64,000 bases of DNA from Thiopseudomonas denitrificans. Its GTDB lineage: Bacteria; Pseudomonadota; Gammaproteobacteria; Pseudomonadales; Pseudomonadaceae. Shown piece after piece: positions 8,779-20,549 of this stretch; position 1 is the first letter of the stretch; the number at the start of each line of letters is the position of its first letter. Below the pieces are notes generated by a model that was not told the DNA's origin, ran no database searches, and saw nothing but the letters and a program-made list of their open reading frames with translations. Position numbers and translations under genes: made by a program. Where the stretch lies: the NCBI RefSeq assembly GCF_002866065.1, contig NZ_LNJZ01000009.1:572813-636812 (forward strand), written 5' to 3'.

Positions 8779-9737
8779 GCGCCCTGCCCAAATCGGTGCA
8801 TGTTGCGGTTGCCGTGATCACCGCAGCCGACGGCAAAATTCTGCTGACCCGTCGTGCCAGTGACAAACATCAGGGTGGGCTGTGGGAGTTTCCCGGCGGC
8901 AAGTGTGAACCCGGCGAGCCGGTGCGCGCTGCATTGGCTCGCGAAATCCGCGAAGAGCTGGATATAGAGATCACCACCGTCGAGCCGCTGATCAGCATCC
9001 CTTACCAGTATCCGGACCTGCATGTGCTACTGGAAGTGTTTCGCGTCACTTCGTTCACTGGCAAGCCTCGCGGTGCCGAGGGCCAGCCGATGCAGTGGGT
9101 CACGCCCGGGCAGCTGGATGAAATTCCCCTGCCCGCCGCCAACCGCCCCATCGTACGGGCGATACAGTTGCCGCAGCAATATCTGGTCACGCCTGACCTA
9201 TCCGACAGTCGGCAGCTGTACCAGGGCGTCATGGCCGCCGCGGCAGGGGGTAGCCGGCTGATCCAGCTGCGTACGCCACAGCTGGAGCGCGCTGACTATC
9301 TAAAGCTGGCTGACCGCTTATTGGCGGACTTGCCCGATACAGCCATGCTGCTGCTCAAGGGCGAGCTGCCCGACCTGCTGACACGACCACAGGCCGGCTG
9401 GCATCTGACCTCTGCACAGCTGCGTGCTTTTGCCGGACAGGAGCGTCCGCTGCCGGCCAACCGCTGGCTGGCTGCTTCCTGTCATGATGCCGAAGAACTT
9501 GCGCTGGCCCAAGCGCTGGGCTGCGACTTCGCCACGCTATCGCCCGTGCAACCTACAGCTTCGCACCCTGACGCGCCAGCACTGGGTCTTGAGCTGGCAA
9601 CCAAACTGACGGCTGCAGCACAGCTGCCGGTGTTCTGGCTGGGCGGCATGCAAGCCAGTGATCTTGAGCATGTGTGTGCCAGTGGCGGGCAAGGCATTGC
9701 CGCCATCCGCGGGTTGTGGGAAGCGGAGCTGCTGTAA
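8775..9737 (+). CDS. Nudix hydrolase fused to a ThiE-like domain (MutT-like)
   Basis: A 320-residue two-domain protein. Residues about 8-130 form a MutT-type Nudix domain with the box GGKCEPGEPVRAALAREIREEL, containing all the REUXEE residues, so 8-oxo-dGTP or related nucleotide cleavage is likely. Residues about 140-318 resemble thiamine-phosphate synthase in fold pattern but lack its motifs: where ThiE has YRDK, NDD and HLGQED, this protein has LRTP, LLKGEL and HLTSAQ. The second domain is therefore probably not a working ThiE. The ATG overlaps the upstream stop by 4 nt. The same fusion is known from Pseudomonas and other Gammaproteobacteria. Confidence 0.9.
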   Translation: MSALPKSVHVAVAVITAADGKILLTRRASDKHQGGLWEFPGGKCEPGEPVRAALAREIREELDIEITTVEPLISIPYQYPDLHVLLEVFRVTSFTGKPRGAEGQPMQWVTPGQLDEIPLPAANRPIVRAIQLPQQYLVTPDLSDSRQLYQGVMAAAAGGSRLIQLRTPQLERADYLKLADRLLADLPDTAMLLLKGELPDLLTRPQAGWHLTSAQLRAFAGQERPLPANRWLAASCHDAEELALAQALGCDFATLSPVQPTASHPDAPALGLELATKLTAAAQLPVFWLGGMQASDLEHVCASGGQGIAAIRGLWEAELL

Positions 9738-9801
9738 GCAGCCCGCGCAAAATCCTGCCCTTCGTCTACCCAGATTTGTCTGTGCAGAGCAGCAAATGCA
9801 G

Positions 9802-9819
9802 GTCCGGATTTATCCGCAC
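9802..9819. repeat. REP-like palindrome (diverged copy)
   Basis: Two 8-bp arms (9802-9809 and 9812-9819) around a TT centre, with one mismatch. The layout and centre match the GTGCGAAT-WW-ATTCGCAC palindromes found elsewhere in the window; this copy has GGAT in place of GAAT. It lies in the 373-nt gap between the Nudix gene and argJ. Confidence 0.6.
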
Positions 9820-9849
9820 AACTGGGCGGCGTCGGGGCGCTAAATGTTT

Positions 9850-9872
9850 GTGCGAATAAATTCGCACCTACA
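9850..9872. repeat. REP-like palindrome
   Basis: A perfect 8-bp palindrome, GTGCGAAT-AA-ATTCGCAC (9850-9867), followed by CTACA. This is the clearest copy of a short dispersed repeat present seven times in the window, always between genes or at a gene end. It looks like the REP sequences common in Pseudomonas. Confidence 0.8.
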
Positions 9873-9990
9873 AAGCCTTGCCCGGGCACCGTCCGGCCGC
9901 AGGGGTGCCCGAATAACACAAGATTCGTCAGCACCACGCGTCAGCAGTCCGGCAACGCCGGGCCACCCTCCCCAAACGCCCTGGTGTATT

Positions 9991-10085
9991 GCAGGGCTGG
10001 CAAGACCGGAGCGTAGCCTTGTCAACATGGGCGCCAAAGACGACCGTGATGACGCGAGCTACGCGCAGCGTCTTGCCTGCCCTGC
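9991..10085. repeat. Long asymmetric inverted repeat, copy A
   Basis: Two arms of 27 and 28 nt (9991-10017 and 10058-10085) are inverted copies of each other except for one mismatch and a fixed asymmetry: the left arm carries CCGGAGC where the right arm carries GCGCAGCG. The 40-nt interior has no ORF. A second element with different arm sequence but the same asymmetric module lies at 11687-11778. Nothing else is seen in the rest of this gap except two REP-like palindromes and a short inverted repeat at 9883-9911. Confidence 0.7.
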
Positions 10086-10110
10086 CCACACCAATCAGGC
10101 AAAAATCCCA

Positions 10111-11325
10111 TCAGGTCCGGTATTCGGCGTTGATGCGCACATACTCATGTGACAGGTCGGTGGTCCAGATGGTCTCGTTGCAGTCGCCACGGCCCAGCTG
10201 GATACGGATCAGGATCTCTGCTTGCTGCATGACGGCGGCACCCTGCTCTTCGGTGTAGCTGACAGCACGGCCGCCGTCCCTGACGATGCAGACATCGTTG
10301 AGGAATACATTGACCTTTTCCTGCTCCAGCCCGGGCACACCGGCATAGCCAACCGCTGCAACAATGCGGCCCCAGTTTGGATCGGAAGCAAACAGCGCGG
10401 TCTTGATCAATGGCGAGTGAGCCACGGCATAGGCGACATCAAGACACTCCTGTACGTTGCCGCCCTGCTCCACCTGCACGGTGACAAACTTGGTCGCGCC
10501 CTCGCCATCACGCACAATTGCCTGCGCCAATTGCATGGCGACGGCACAGACCGCCTCTTGCAGTTTCTGGTACAGCCCGCCGGCAGCCTGTTCGATGGCC
10601 GGGCCGGTCTGCCCGGTGGCAATCAGCATGAAACTGTCGTTGGTCGAAGTGTCGCCATCAATGGTGATGCGGTTGAACGACAGATCGGCCGCCTGTTTGA
10701 CCAGCGCCTGCAACACCGGCGCGGCCACTTTGGCATCAGTAGCCACATAACCGAGCATGGTCGCCATATTCGGGCGAATCATGCCCGCCCCCTTGCTGAT
10801 GCCGGTGACGCTGTAGGTTTCCCCCTCATGCTCGAACTGCAAGCTGGCCCCCTTGGGCAAGGTATCAGTGGTCATGATGCCTTCACCGGCCAGCGCCCAG
10901 TTGTCTTCACGCAAGTCAGCAATCGCTGCTGGCAGCGCAGCTGTGATCTTGCCCACCGGCAGCGGCTCGCCAATCACGCCAGTGGAGAACGGCAGCACCT
11001 GCTCCAGCGCTACACCCAGGCTATCGGCCACCGCCTGACACACCTGCTGTGCAGCCTCCAGGCCAGGCTGGCCGGTAGCGGCATTGGCATTGCCGGTGTT
11101 GGTCACCAGATAGCGCACCGGCTGCCCCAGACGCTGCTTGCACAGCTGCACCGGCGCGGCGCAAAAGGCGTTTTGCGTGAACACGCCAGCCACCGTGCTG
11201 CCTTCGGCACAACGCATTAGCACCAGATCGCGACGGCCCGCTTTTTTAACACCCGCGCTGGCAATCCCCAGCGCAAAACCCTTGACCGGATGCATGACGG
11301 GCATCGCGCCCAGACCTACTGCCAT
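10111..11325 (-). CDS. argJ: Bifunctional ornithine acetyltransferase/N-acetylglutamate synthase
   Basis: Arginine biosynthesis enzyme that recycles the acetyl group from N-acetylornithine to glutamate and can also use acetyl-CoA. The 404-residue proenzyme is self-cleaved into two chains; the site is in [14 protein letters not shown], between Ala188 and the nucleophile Thr189, and is intact. N-terminal [15 protein letters not shown] and C-terminal [13 protein letters not shown] are typical; the latter is the conserved end of ArgJ. The start at 11325 has an AGGAG site. It is flanked on both sides by repeat-rich gaps, so it probably has its own promoter even though it follows secA on the same strand. 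Confidence 0.96.
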   Translation of the reverse strand: MAVGLGAMPVMHPVKGFALGIASAGVKKAGRRDLVLMRCAEGSTVAGVFTQNAFCAAPVQLCKQRLGQPVRYLVTNTGNANAATGQPGLEAAQQVCQAVADSLGVALEQVLPFSTGVIGEPLPVGKITAALPAAIADLREDNWALAGEGIMTTDTLPKGASLQFEHEGETYSVTGISKGAGMIRPNMATMLGYVATDAKVAAPVLQALVKQAADLSFNRITIDGDTSTNDSFMLIATGQTGPAIEQAAGGLYQKLQEAVCAVAMQLAQAIVRDGEGATKFVTVQVEQGGNVQECLDVAYAVAHSPLIKTALFASDPNWGRIVAAVGYAGVPGLEQEKVNVFLNDVCIVRDGGRAVSYTEEQGAAVMQQAEILIRIQLGRGDCNETIWTTDLSHEYVRINAEYRT

Positions 11326-11537
11326 GATGTGCTCCTGACGGCTATGGAAAAAAGCCTATCATCCGGCATTGGCTGAAAGCAGGCAATAGGCGGAATCTGG
11401 CGCAGCGCAAGCGGTTGCAGTACGGCTGGATTCTGCGACTCCGCGCCACTGTGCGCAGAATGACGGGGAGGCAACTTCACACGGCGACTGCAGCCCGGCC
11501 CTGCCGGGCTGTCCCATCCCGCAACGGCACGGTGGAG

Positions 11538-11566
11538 CAGCCGGCAGGGCGGGACCGGAGCAAAGC
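11538..11566. repeat. Half copy of the long inverted-repeat family
   Basis: The stretch ending GACCGGAGCAAAGCC has the left-arm module of the long inverted repeats (CCGGAGCAAAGC is identical to 11699-11711) but no matching right arm nearby. The first part (11539-11550) is inverted relative to 11498-11510, giving a separate hairpin. A further perfect 8-bp hairpin lies at 11492-11510. It is in the 549-nt gap between argJ and secA, which holds repeats and a terminator but no gene I can support. Confidence 0.5.
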
Positions 11567-11593
11567 CAAAGCCACCAAACAGTTCAGATAGTT

Positions 11594-11616
11594 GTGCGAA
11601 TAAATTCGCACCTACA
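11594..11616. repeat. REP-like palindrome
   Basis: GTGCGAAT-AA-ATTCGCAC (11594-11611) followed by CTACA; identical in the palindrome and its flank to the copy at 9850. It lies in the argJ-secA gap. Confidence 0.8.
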
Positions 11617-11686
11617 GTTCGCAGCCAACTCGGCATCTGACAGGCATTCACAGCGACAGCAGCCCGCAACGGCGCAGTGTATCAGT

Positions 11687-11778
11687 CGTCGGGGCCAGGC
11701 CGGAGCAAAGCCTCAGCACCTGTGACGAAGCTTGCTTCGGCGCGGGTGCGCAGCTTTGCGCAGCGCCTGGCCCCGACG
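11687..11778. repeat. Long asymmetric inverted repeat, copy B
   Basis: Arms of 25 and 26 nt (11687-11711 and 11753-11778) are inverted copies apart from the asymmetric module CCGGAGC (left) versus GCGCAGCG (right), the same as in copy A at 9991-10085. The outer arm sequence differs from copy A. The interior contains a perfect small hairpin (CGAAGC-TT-GCTTCG, 11726-11739). Confidence 0.7.
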
Positions 11779-11830
11779 GCCACACCAAGCCCATACAGCA
11801 AAATCAAACCCAAAACCAAACCGCAGACAA

Positions 11831-11859
11831 ACAAAAACCGGGACAAGCCCGGTTTTTGT
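11831..11859 (-). terminator. Rho-independent terminator after secA
   Basis: A 12-bp perfect stem (11831-11842 with 11848-11859) with a 5-nt loop and A/T-rich outer ends, 15 nt past the secA stop. In the minus direction a strong hairpin is followed by a U tract. Confidence 0.85.
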
Positions 11860-11874
11860 CAGACATTCTCCGCG

Positions 11875-14625
<2,751 letters not shown>

Positions 14626-14804
14626 GGTCGTAGGATTCCAGTCAGTTGAAGGCATGCCGCCTGCAAATCTGACGGTCTATGCGAAAAAAGTAAAAGGAGC
14701 ATTCTACCCGTATTTATGCGGGATTGCAGCGGACAAAAGGTTATACTGCACACATGGAGTCTGTAACCAGAACTTCAAGACGGATGACAACTTAAGGATG
14801 AATC

Positions 14805-15251
14805 ATGAACAAACCGCTCAAGCCGGCTGCGCACGTGTTGCGTGGCAATCCCCTGTTACAACGACTGCTGCGCCAGGCCGAAAACCTCAGCCGGCTGCAA
14901 ACCCTGGTGCATGGCCAGCTGTCACCGGCAATCCGCGAGCAATTGCGAATGGGCGGCTACGACGACGGTGTTCTCACCCTGATCCTGGCCGATGCGGTCT
15001 GGATCACGCGCTTGCGCTACCAACAGGAGCGCCTGGTGCAACAGCTGCGCCAGCATGCCGAATTTTCCGGCCTGCAGCGCATCCGCCTGAAAGTCCGCCC
15101 GGCCGGCGATGCCCCGCCCGTCCTGCATGAAGAACGGCGTTACCTCTCCGATACCGCCAGCCAGAACATCCGCCAGGGCGCCGAGGGCATCGAGGACCCG
15201 GAACTGCGCGAAGCCCTGCAGCGCCTGGCACAGAATATCCGCTCAAGCTGA
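14805..15251 (+). CDS. dciA: DciA-like replicative helicase loader (DUF721)
   Basis: A 148-residue DUF721 protein. This family includes DciA, the ancestral loader or operator of the DnaB helicase in bacteria lacking DnaC. The N-terminal part (about 20-95) has the KH-like pattern with LGYDDGVLTLILADAVWITRLRYQQ-type sequence (here GGYDDGVLTLILADAVW); the C-terminal part is charged and probably disordered. The start has AAGGATG before it. In Pseudomonas a DUF721 gene also sits between lpxC and secA; here it is next to divergent secA, while hpt and uraA-upp separate it from lpxC. Confidence 0.85.
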   Translation: MNKPLKPAAHVLRGNPLLQRLLRQAENLSRLQTLVHGQLSPAIREQLRMGGYDDGVLTLILADAVWITRLRYQQERLVQQLRQHAEFSGLQRIRLKVRPAGDAPPVLHEERRYLSDTASQNIRQGAEGIEDPELREALQRLAQNIRSS

Positions 15252-15361
15252 CTGCCACGCAACCATGGCTACCCTTCCGGTATCTGAAGAACAAATCCTG
15301 AAGATTGCACAGAATTTCTAGCGGCAGTGGTGCTCAGGTGCCGCTGGGCCTTAGCCGCCAG

Positions 15362-15487
15362 GGCAGTTTTTTGCTCCTGCAAAAACTGCATTTCCGCCGT
15401 CCATGGCGGTCAGAGCGCGGCTTGGAGCTTACAAGGCAGTTTTTTGTTCCCGACAAAAACTGCATTTCCGCCATCCATGGCGGTCAG
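15362..15487. repeat. Tandem repeat of a two-hairpin unit
   Basis: Two direct copies of a 52-53 nt unit (15362-15413 and 15435-15487), differing at about five positions and one indel, separated by 21 nt. Each unit can form two hairpins: an outer GCAGTTTTT/AAAAACTGC stem and a CCGCCAT/ATGGCGG stem (perfect in the second copy). They lie in the 299-nt gap between convergent dciA and hpt. Also present are a hairpin at 15320-15345 and an 8-bp inverted repeat at 15501-15508/15529-15536; the gap holds no gene I can support. Confidence 0.75.
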
Positions 15488-15550
15488 ATGTACTTACGGC
15501 GTGTTTGCGCAACTCATACCCCAGAGATGCAAACACAATAAAACTCCAGC

Positions 15551-16108
15551 TTACATCCCCTTCACGGCATAGATACCAGCTGCATTACGCCAGTAACCCT
15601 TGTAGTCCATGCCATAGCCGAACACATAGCGATCCTCGCATTCAATGCCGACAAAATCGGCCTTGAACGAAGGGTCGGCCTTGCGTTCATGCTGCTTGTC
15701 GAGCAGCACTGCGGTATGCACATTGCGTGCACCCGCATGTTTGCAGAAGTCGATGATGGCCATCAGGGTATGCCCCTCATCAAGGATGTCATCCACGATC
15801 AGCACATCGCGATCAATGAATGAAACTTCCGGCTTGGCCTTCCAGAACAGATCACCGCCACGGGTTTCATTGCGATAGCGGGTGGCATGCAGGTAGGACT
15901 GCTCCAGTGGAAAGTTCAACCGGGTCAACAGCTGGCCAGCAAAAATCAGCCCGCCATTCATCACGCAAAATACCACCGGATTGCAGTCATGCAGTACGGC
16001 AGTGATTTCTTCAGCCACCCGCCCGATGCAGGCGTCCACCTCTGCCTGGCTATGCAGGCAGTCCGCCTCGTTCATGACCTGCCTGATGTGATGCAAATTG
16101 TCTGACAT
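15551..16108 (-). CDS. hpt: Hypoxanthine-guanine phosphoribosyltransferase
   Basis: Purine salvage enzyme joining hypoxanthine or guanine to PRPP. The 185-residue protein has the PRPP-binding signature VLIVDDILDEGHTL and the FCVMNGGLIFAGQLL motif with the flexible-loop region following. The in-frame open reading stretch continues upstream, but the sequence MSDNLHHIRQVMNEADCL from 16108 is the natural start and what precedes it is Cys/Trp-rich nonsense overlapping the gap before uraA. It lies about 67 nt downstream of uraA on the same strand. Confidence 0.93.
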   Translation of the reverse strand: MSDNLHHIRQVMNEADCLHSQAEVDACIGRVAEEITAVLHDCNPVVFCVMNGGLIFAGQLLTRLNFPLEQSYLHATRYRNETRGGDLFWKAKPEVSFIDRDVLIVDDILDEGHTLMAIIDFCKHAGARNVHTAVLLDKQHERKADPSFKADFVGIECEDRYVFGYGMDYKGYWRNAAGIYAVKGM

Positions 16109-16175
16109 ATCCGGATTCCGACAAGAAAATACGCGCACAATTCTACCATAGGCGTAACCGCCGGGCAGCGCCGGA

Positions 16176-17411
16176 TCAGGGCAGGCTGCGCGGCAACACC
16201 AGATTGAGCAACAGGGCCGCCACCGCACATAGCGAGATGCCGGACAGGGCAAAATCACCCACGCCCATGACCATGCCGCCAATGCCGAACACCAGGGTCA
16301 CCGAGACGATGATCAGGTTACGCGGTTCGGACAGGTCCACCTGATGCCTGATCAGGGTATTCAGGCCGACCACGGCAATCGAGCCGAACAACAGGCAGAG
16401 AATGCCGCCCATGACCGGCACAGGAATGCTTTGCAGAGCCACGCCAAACTTGCCGATGAAGGCCAGCACGATGGCAAATACCGCCGCCCAGGTCATGATC
16501 AGCGGGTTGTAATTGCGCGTCAGCATCACCGCTCCGGTCACTTCGGCATAGGTGGTATTGGGCGGGCCACCAAACAGGCCGGCCGCCGAAGTGGCCAGCC
16601 CGTCCCCCAGCAGGGTGCGCTGCAAACCGGGCTTCTGGACGAAGTTCTTGCCGGTAACACCGCCGATGGCAACGATACCGCCAATGTGTTCGATGGCCGG
16701 GGCCAATGCTACCGGCAGCATGTACAGGATGGCTCCCAGATGAAATTCCGGCGCGACAAAGGCCGGCATTGCCAGCCAGGGGGCTGCGGCAATCCGCTGC
16801 GTCTCGACCACGCCGAACATCAGCGACAACAGGGTACCGACAATGATGCCGGCCAGAATGGGTACCAGCCGGAACAGTCCGCGTCCCAGCACGGCAACCG
16901 CCAGGGTACTGAACAGGGCCGACATCGAGATGATCATGGCGGTGCTGTATTCGATCAGTTGCATCGCGCCGTCACCGGACTTGCCCATGGCCATGTTGAC
17001 CGCCGTCGGCGACAGGGCCAGGCCGATACACATGATCACCGGCGCGATTACCACCGGTGGCAGCAGACGCTCGATGAAGCCGGCACCACGCAGCTGCACG
17101 GCGATGCTCAACAACACATACATGAAGCCGGCGGCAATGATGCCGCCCATCACTGCCGGCATGCCAAAAGTGGTCTTGGCAGCCAGGATCGGGGCAATGA
17201 AGGCGAAACTCGATGCCAGGAATACCGGCACCTGCCGTCCGGTCACCAGCTGAAACAACAGGGTGCCGATACCGGCTGTAAACAGGGCCACGTTGGGGTC
17301 CATGCCGGTGATCAGCGGCATCAGCACCAGCGCACCAAAGGCGACAAACAGCATCTGTGCACCGGCCAGCGCCTGGCGCGGAACGCTATTGTGCAATTCG
17401 TCCTGCATCAT
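16176..17411 (-). CDS. uraA: Uracil permease (NCS2 family)
   Basis: Proton-coupled uracil importer of the NCS2 (nucleobase:cation symporter 2) family, with about 12-14 hydrophobic segments over 411 residues. The family motifs are present: QMLFVAFGALVLMPLITGMDP at the first helix and AIEHIGGIVAIGGVTGKNF with the substrate-binding Glu, then LFGGPPNTTYAE. Its ATG shares one base with the upp stop (TGATG) and has an AAGGAT site inside upp, so uptake and phosphoribosylation of uracil are translationally coupled. Confidence 0.94.
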   Translation of the reverse strand: MMQDELHNSVPRQALAGAQMLFVAFGALVLMPLITGMDPNVALFTAGIGTLLFQLVTGRQVPVFLASSFAFIAPILAAKTTFGMPAVMGGIIAAGFMYVLLSIAVQLRGAGFIERLLPPVVIAPVIMCIGLALSPTAVNMAMGKSGDGAMQLIEYSTAMIISMSALFSTLAVAVLGRGLFRLVPILAGIIVGTLLSLMFGVVETQRIAAAPWLAMPAFVAPEFHLGAILYMLPVALAPAIEHIGGIVAIGGVTGKNFVQKPGLQRTLLGDGLATSAAGLFGGPPNTTYAEVTGAVMLTRNYNPLIMTWAAVFAIVLAFIGKFGVALQSIPVPVMGGILCLLFGSIAVVGLNTLIRHQVDLSEPRNLIIVSVTLVFGIGGMVMGVGDFALSGISLCAVAALLLNLVLPRSLP

Positions 17412-18049
17412 CAGTTATCCTTTTGCTTGGTGCCGAAGATGCGATCGCCGGCATCGCCCAGTCCCGGAATGATGTAACCCCTGGCGTTGAGGCCCTGGTC
17501 GATCGAAGCAGTATAGATTGTCACGTCGGGATGGCTGTTCCGCACCGCCTCTATCCCCTGGGGAGCGGCCACCAGCACCATTGCGCGGATCTCGCGGCAG
17601 CCGGCTTTTTTCAACAGGTCGATGGTAGCCACCATCGAATTGCCGGTGGCCAGCATCGGGTCGATGATCAGCGCCAGCCGCGAGCCCATGTCGGGGGCCA
17701 GCTTTTCCAGATAGGTGTGCGCCTGCAGGGTTTCCTCATTGCGCACCACGCCCACCGCGCTGACCTTGGCACCGGGGATCAGGCTGAGCACGCCGTCAAG
17801 CATGCCGATGCCGGCCCGCAGGATGGGCACCACGGTGATTTTCTTGCCGGCGATTTTTTCCACTTCGACGCTGCCGTCCCAGCCTTCGATGCTGCAAGTC
17901 TCCAGCGGCAGGTCCTTGGTCGCTTCGTAGGTCAACAGGGTGCCGATTTCCTGGGCCAGCTCACGGAAGTTCTTGGTGCTCAGGTCGGCGCGGCGCATCA
18001 AACCCAACTTGTGGCGGATCAGTGGGTGGCGGATTTCTTGGACGGGCAT
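17411..18049 (-). CDS. upp: Uracil phosphoribosyltransferase
   Basis: Converts uracil and PRPP to UMP. The 212-residue protein has the PRPP-binding loop [10 protein letters not shown], the [14 protein letters not shown] motif and the C-terminal [17 protein letters not shown] uracil-binding region. The ATG at 18049 ([19 protein letters not shown]) is the family start; the in-frame extension to 18226 is not plausible protein. First gene of the upp-uraA operon, overlapping uraA by one base. Confidence 0.96.
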   Translation of the reverse strand: MPVQEIRHPLIRHKLGLMRRADLSTKNFRELAQEIGTLLTYEATKDLPLETCSIEGWDGSVEVEKIAGKKITVVPILRAGIGMLDGVLSLIPGAKVSAVGVVRNEETLQAHTYLEKLAPDMGSRLALIIDPMLATGNSMVATIDLLKKAGCREIRAMVLVAAPQGIEAVRNSHPDVTIYTASIDQGLNARGYIIPGLGDAGDRIFGTKQKDN

Positions 18050-18086
18050 AGGGAATACTCCAGTGCAGGCGGTTGGTTTTGTGTGA

Positions 18087-18092
18087 AGTATA
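18087..18092 (-). promoter_or_regulatory. Possible -10 element for upp-uraA
   Basis: Minus-strand TATACT lies about 38 nt before the upp start codon. No good -35 hexamer is seen at the right spacing, so this is a weak call based on the -10 and on position only. Confidence 0.35.
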
Positions 18093-18231
18093 GAGCAAAG
18101 GGAGCGCTTGACGCGAAAGTCTGGAGGTGGCGCGCCCGGCCATGATTCTGCGATTTTGCTACGCCCACGCAAAACGACTGCACAGATCATGCAAGTACGG
18201 CAACATGCACAAGCATTCCTGCTCATCCGGA

Positions 18232-18261
18232 TAAAAAAAGGCCACCTGCATGCAGGTGGCC
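18232..18261 (-). terminator. Rho-independent terminator at the end of the dcw-lpxC cluster
   Basis: A perfect 22-nt palindrome (18240-18261; 11-bp arms) with an A7 run at its left end, which is a U tract in the minus direction. It lies 24 nt past the lpxC stop. Confidence 0.9.
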
Positions 18262-18285
18262 AGAAAGGTTGAGAAGGTTTGCTGC

Positions 18286-19197
18286 TTATTGCGACGCAGC
18301 AGGTCGCATGTAGGAAATGGGAGCGGTGGATGCATCCTCGAAGGTGACCACTTCCCAGGCATCCGGCTGGCTCAGCAATTCACGCAACAGCTGGTTGTTC
18401 AGGGCATGGCCCGACTTGTAGCCGCGAAACTCGCCGATCAGGCTTTTACCCAGCAGGTAGAGGTCACCGATCGCGTCCAGGATCTTGTGCTTGACGAATT
18501 CGTCCTCGTAACGCAGGCCGTCTTCGTTGAGCACTTCGTTTTCGTCCACGACAATGGCGTTGTCCACGCTGCCACCCAGCGCCAGGTTGTGAGCCCGCAG
18601 GTATTCGATGTCACGCATGAAACCGAAGGTACGCGCCCGGCTGACTTCCTTGACAAAGGAGGTGCTGGAAAAATCGACACTGGCGGTTTGTGTGCGCCCG
18701 GCAACGACCGGGTGGTCGAAGTCGATCTCGAAACTGACCTTGAAGCCGTCAAAAGGCACAAAGGTGGCCTTTTTCCCGCCATCACTGACGCTGACTTCAC
18801 GCAGGATACGGATGAATTCCTTGGGCGCGTCCTGGTCTTCCAGACCTGCGGACTGCAACAGGAAGACAAAGGGGCCGGCACTGCCATCCATGATCGGTAC
18901 TTCCGGCGCTGACAGCTCGACATAGGCATTGTCAATGCCCAGTCCCGCCATAGCGGACAACAGGTGTTCGACCGTATCCACCTTGACCTCGCCATTGGCC
19001 AGCGTGGTCGACATGGTGGTTTCACCCACGTTGTCGGCCAGGGCACGGATTTCCACCACAGGGTCGAGATCCATGCGCCGGAATACGATCCCCGTATTGA
19101 CCGGCGCCGGCTTGAGCGTCAGATAAATCTTTTCGCCCGAATGCAAGCCAATTCCCGTGGCCCTGATGGTGTTTTTCAAAGTGCGTTGTCTGATCAT
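18286..19197 (-). CDS. lpxC: LpxC, UDP-3-O-acyl-GlcNAc deacetylase
   Basis: Zinc deacetylase that performs the committed step of lipid A synthesis. The 303-residue protein starts [23 protein letters not shown]. Catalytic Glu77 and zinc ligand His78 are in [11 protein letters not shown], further ligands His and Asp in [11 protein letters not shown], and the general acid His in [11 protein letters not shown]. The C-terminus ([11 protein letters not shown]) resembles the region that in enterobacteria directs FtsH degradation. Last gene of the dcw cluster, 106 nt after ftsZ, as in Pseudomonas. Confidence 0.97.
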   Translation of the reverse strand: MIRQRTLKNTIRATGIGLHSGEKIYLTLKPAPVNTGIVFRRMDLDPVVEIRALADNVGETTMSTTLANGEVKVDTVEHLLSAMAGLGIDNAYVELSAPEVPIMDGSAGPFVFLLQSAGLEDQDAPKEFIRILREVSVSDGGKKATFVPFDGFKVSFEIDFDHPVVAGRTQTASVDFSSTSFVKEVSRARTFGFMRDIEYLRAHNLALGGSVDNAIVVDENEVLNEDGLRYEDEFVKHKILDAIGDLYLLGKSLIGEFRGYKSGHALNNQLLRELLSQPDAWEVVTFEDASTAPISYMRPAASQ

Positions 19198-19303
19198 GCC
19201 AAATTCATCGCTGCCATTAAATATTGCGAATGGTTTTCAATTGGCGGCATCTTAACAGATGCCGCTTCAATAGAGAAACCATCGCTGTCCCATCCCGGCG
19301 TGC

Positions 19304-20500
19304 TCAGTCTGCCTGGCGGCGCAGAAACGCCGGAATATCCAGGTAGTCCAGCTCTTCCTGCTGCTGGGGCGCGACCGCAGCAGCAGCCGCATTGCGACGG
19401 AAAGCCGTCGGACGGTCATAGCCGCTGTAATCGCCACTGAAGTTCTCGCCCACCGCCTTGGCGGTTACCACCGCACTGGCGACCGCATCAACGGTACCGC
19501 TGACCTTGACGGTATTGTCCACCACCTTGACCGGCTTCTCGACACGGCTGTTCAGACCGGTGACGACCACGGTGACATGCAGCTCATCACGCATGTCCGG
19601 ATCGATCGCGGTACCCACCTTGACGATCGCTTCTTCGGTGGCGTATTCCTCGATGATTTCACCCACCTCGGAGTATTCACCGATCGACAGGTCCGGGCCG
19701 GAGGTGATGTTGACCAGGATGCCACGTGCGCCCTGCAGGTTGACATCATCCAGCAGCGGGTTGCGGATGGCTTCCTCGGTCGCCTCGCGGGCACGGTTCG
19801 GGCCGCTGGCACGACCGGTACCCATCATCGCCATGCCCATTTCGCTCATCACGGTGCGCACGTCGGCAAAGTCGACGTTGATCATGCCGGGACGCTTGAT
19901 GATGTCGGAGATACCGCGCACGGCACCGCTCAGGACATCATCGGCCTTGGCGAAGGCGCTCAACAGGCTGGCATCCTTGCCGAGGATGGTCAGCAGCTTC
20001 TCGTTGGGGATGGTGATCAGCGAGTCGCAGTGCTCGGCCAGTTCGCGAATGCCGGCGTCGGCAATCTGCTGGCGACGCTTGCCCTCGAACGGGAACGGAC
20101 GGGTGACAATGGCCACCGTCAGAATGCCCATCTGCTTGGCCACTTCGGCAATCACCGGGGCCGCACCGGTACCGGTACCGCCACCCATGCCGGTGGCAAT
20201 GAATACCATGTCGGTGCCGTCCAGCACTTCGGCAATGCGCTCGCGGTCTTCCTCGGCAGCCTTGCGGCCGACTTCGGGGTTGGCTCCGGCGCCCAGCCCT
20301 TTGGTAACACTGGTACCCAGTTGCAGCACGGTACGCGAACCGACGCTTTGCAGGGCTTGCGCATCCGTGTTGGCGCAGATGAACTCGACACCCTCAATGT
20401 TGTTGTTGATCATGTGGTTGACAGCGTTGCCGCCGCCGCCACCGACACCTACTACCTTGATGACTGCACTTTTGCTGGTCTGGTCTACTAAATCGAACAT
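19304..20500 (-). CDS. ftsZ: FtsZ, tubulin-like division GTPase
   Basis: Forms the cytokinetic ring. The 398-residue protein has the N-terminal VVGVGGGGGNAVNHM, the tubulin signature GGGTGTGAAPV, the T7 loop NVDFADVRTVM, a variable Ala/Gln-rich linker after about 320 and the conserved C-terminal peptide LDYLDIPAFLRRQAD, which binds FtsA and ZipA. Complete and of normal length. It starts 49 nt after ftsA, so it is probably transcribed both from upstream dcw promoters and from local ones, which I could not place. Confidence 0.98.
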   Translation of the reverse strand: MFDLVDQTSKSAVIKVVGVGGGGGNAVNHMINNNIEGVEFICANTDAQALQSVGSRTVLQLGTSVTKGLGAGANPEVGRKAAEEDRERIAEVLDGTDMVFIATGMGGGTGTGAAPVIAEVAKQMGILTVAIVTRPFPFEGKRRQQIADAGIRELAEHCDSLITIPNEKLLTILGKDASLLSAFAKADDVLSGAVRGISDIIKRPGMINVDFADVRTVMSEMGMAMMGTGRASGPNRAREATEEAIRNPLLDDVNLQGARGILVNITSGPDLSIGEYSEVGEIIEEYATEEAIVKVGTAIDPDMRDELHVTVVVTGLNSRVEKPVKVVDNTVKVSGTVDAVASAVVTAKAVGENFSGDYSGYDRPTAFRRNAAAAAVAPQQQEELDYLDIPAFLRRQAD

Positions 20501-20549
20501 GATGCTCTCCTCGCCTTCTCAATGTGCCGGTTATTCCGGCTGTTTTTAA

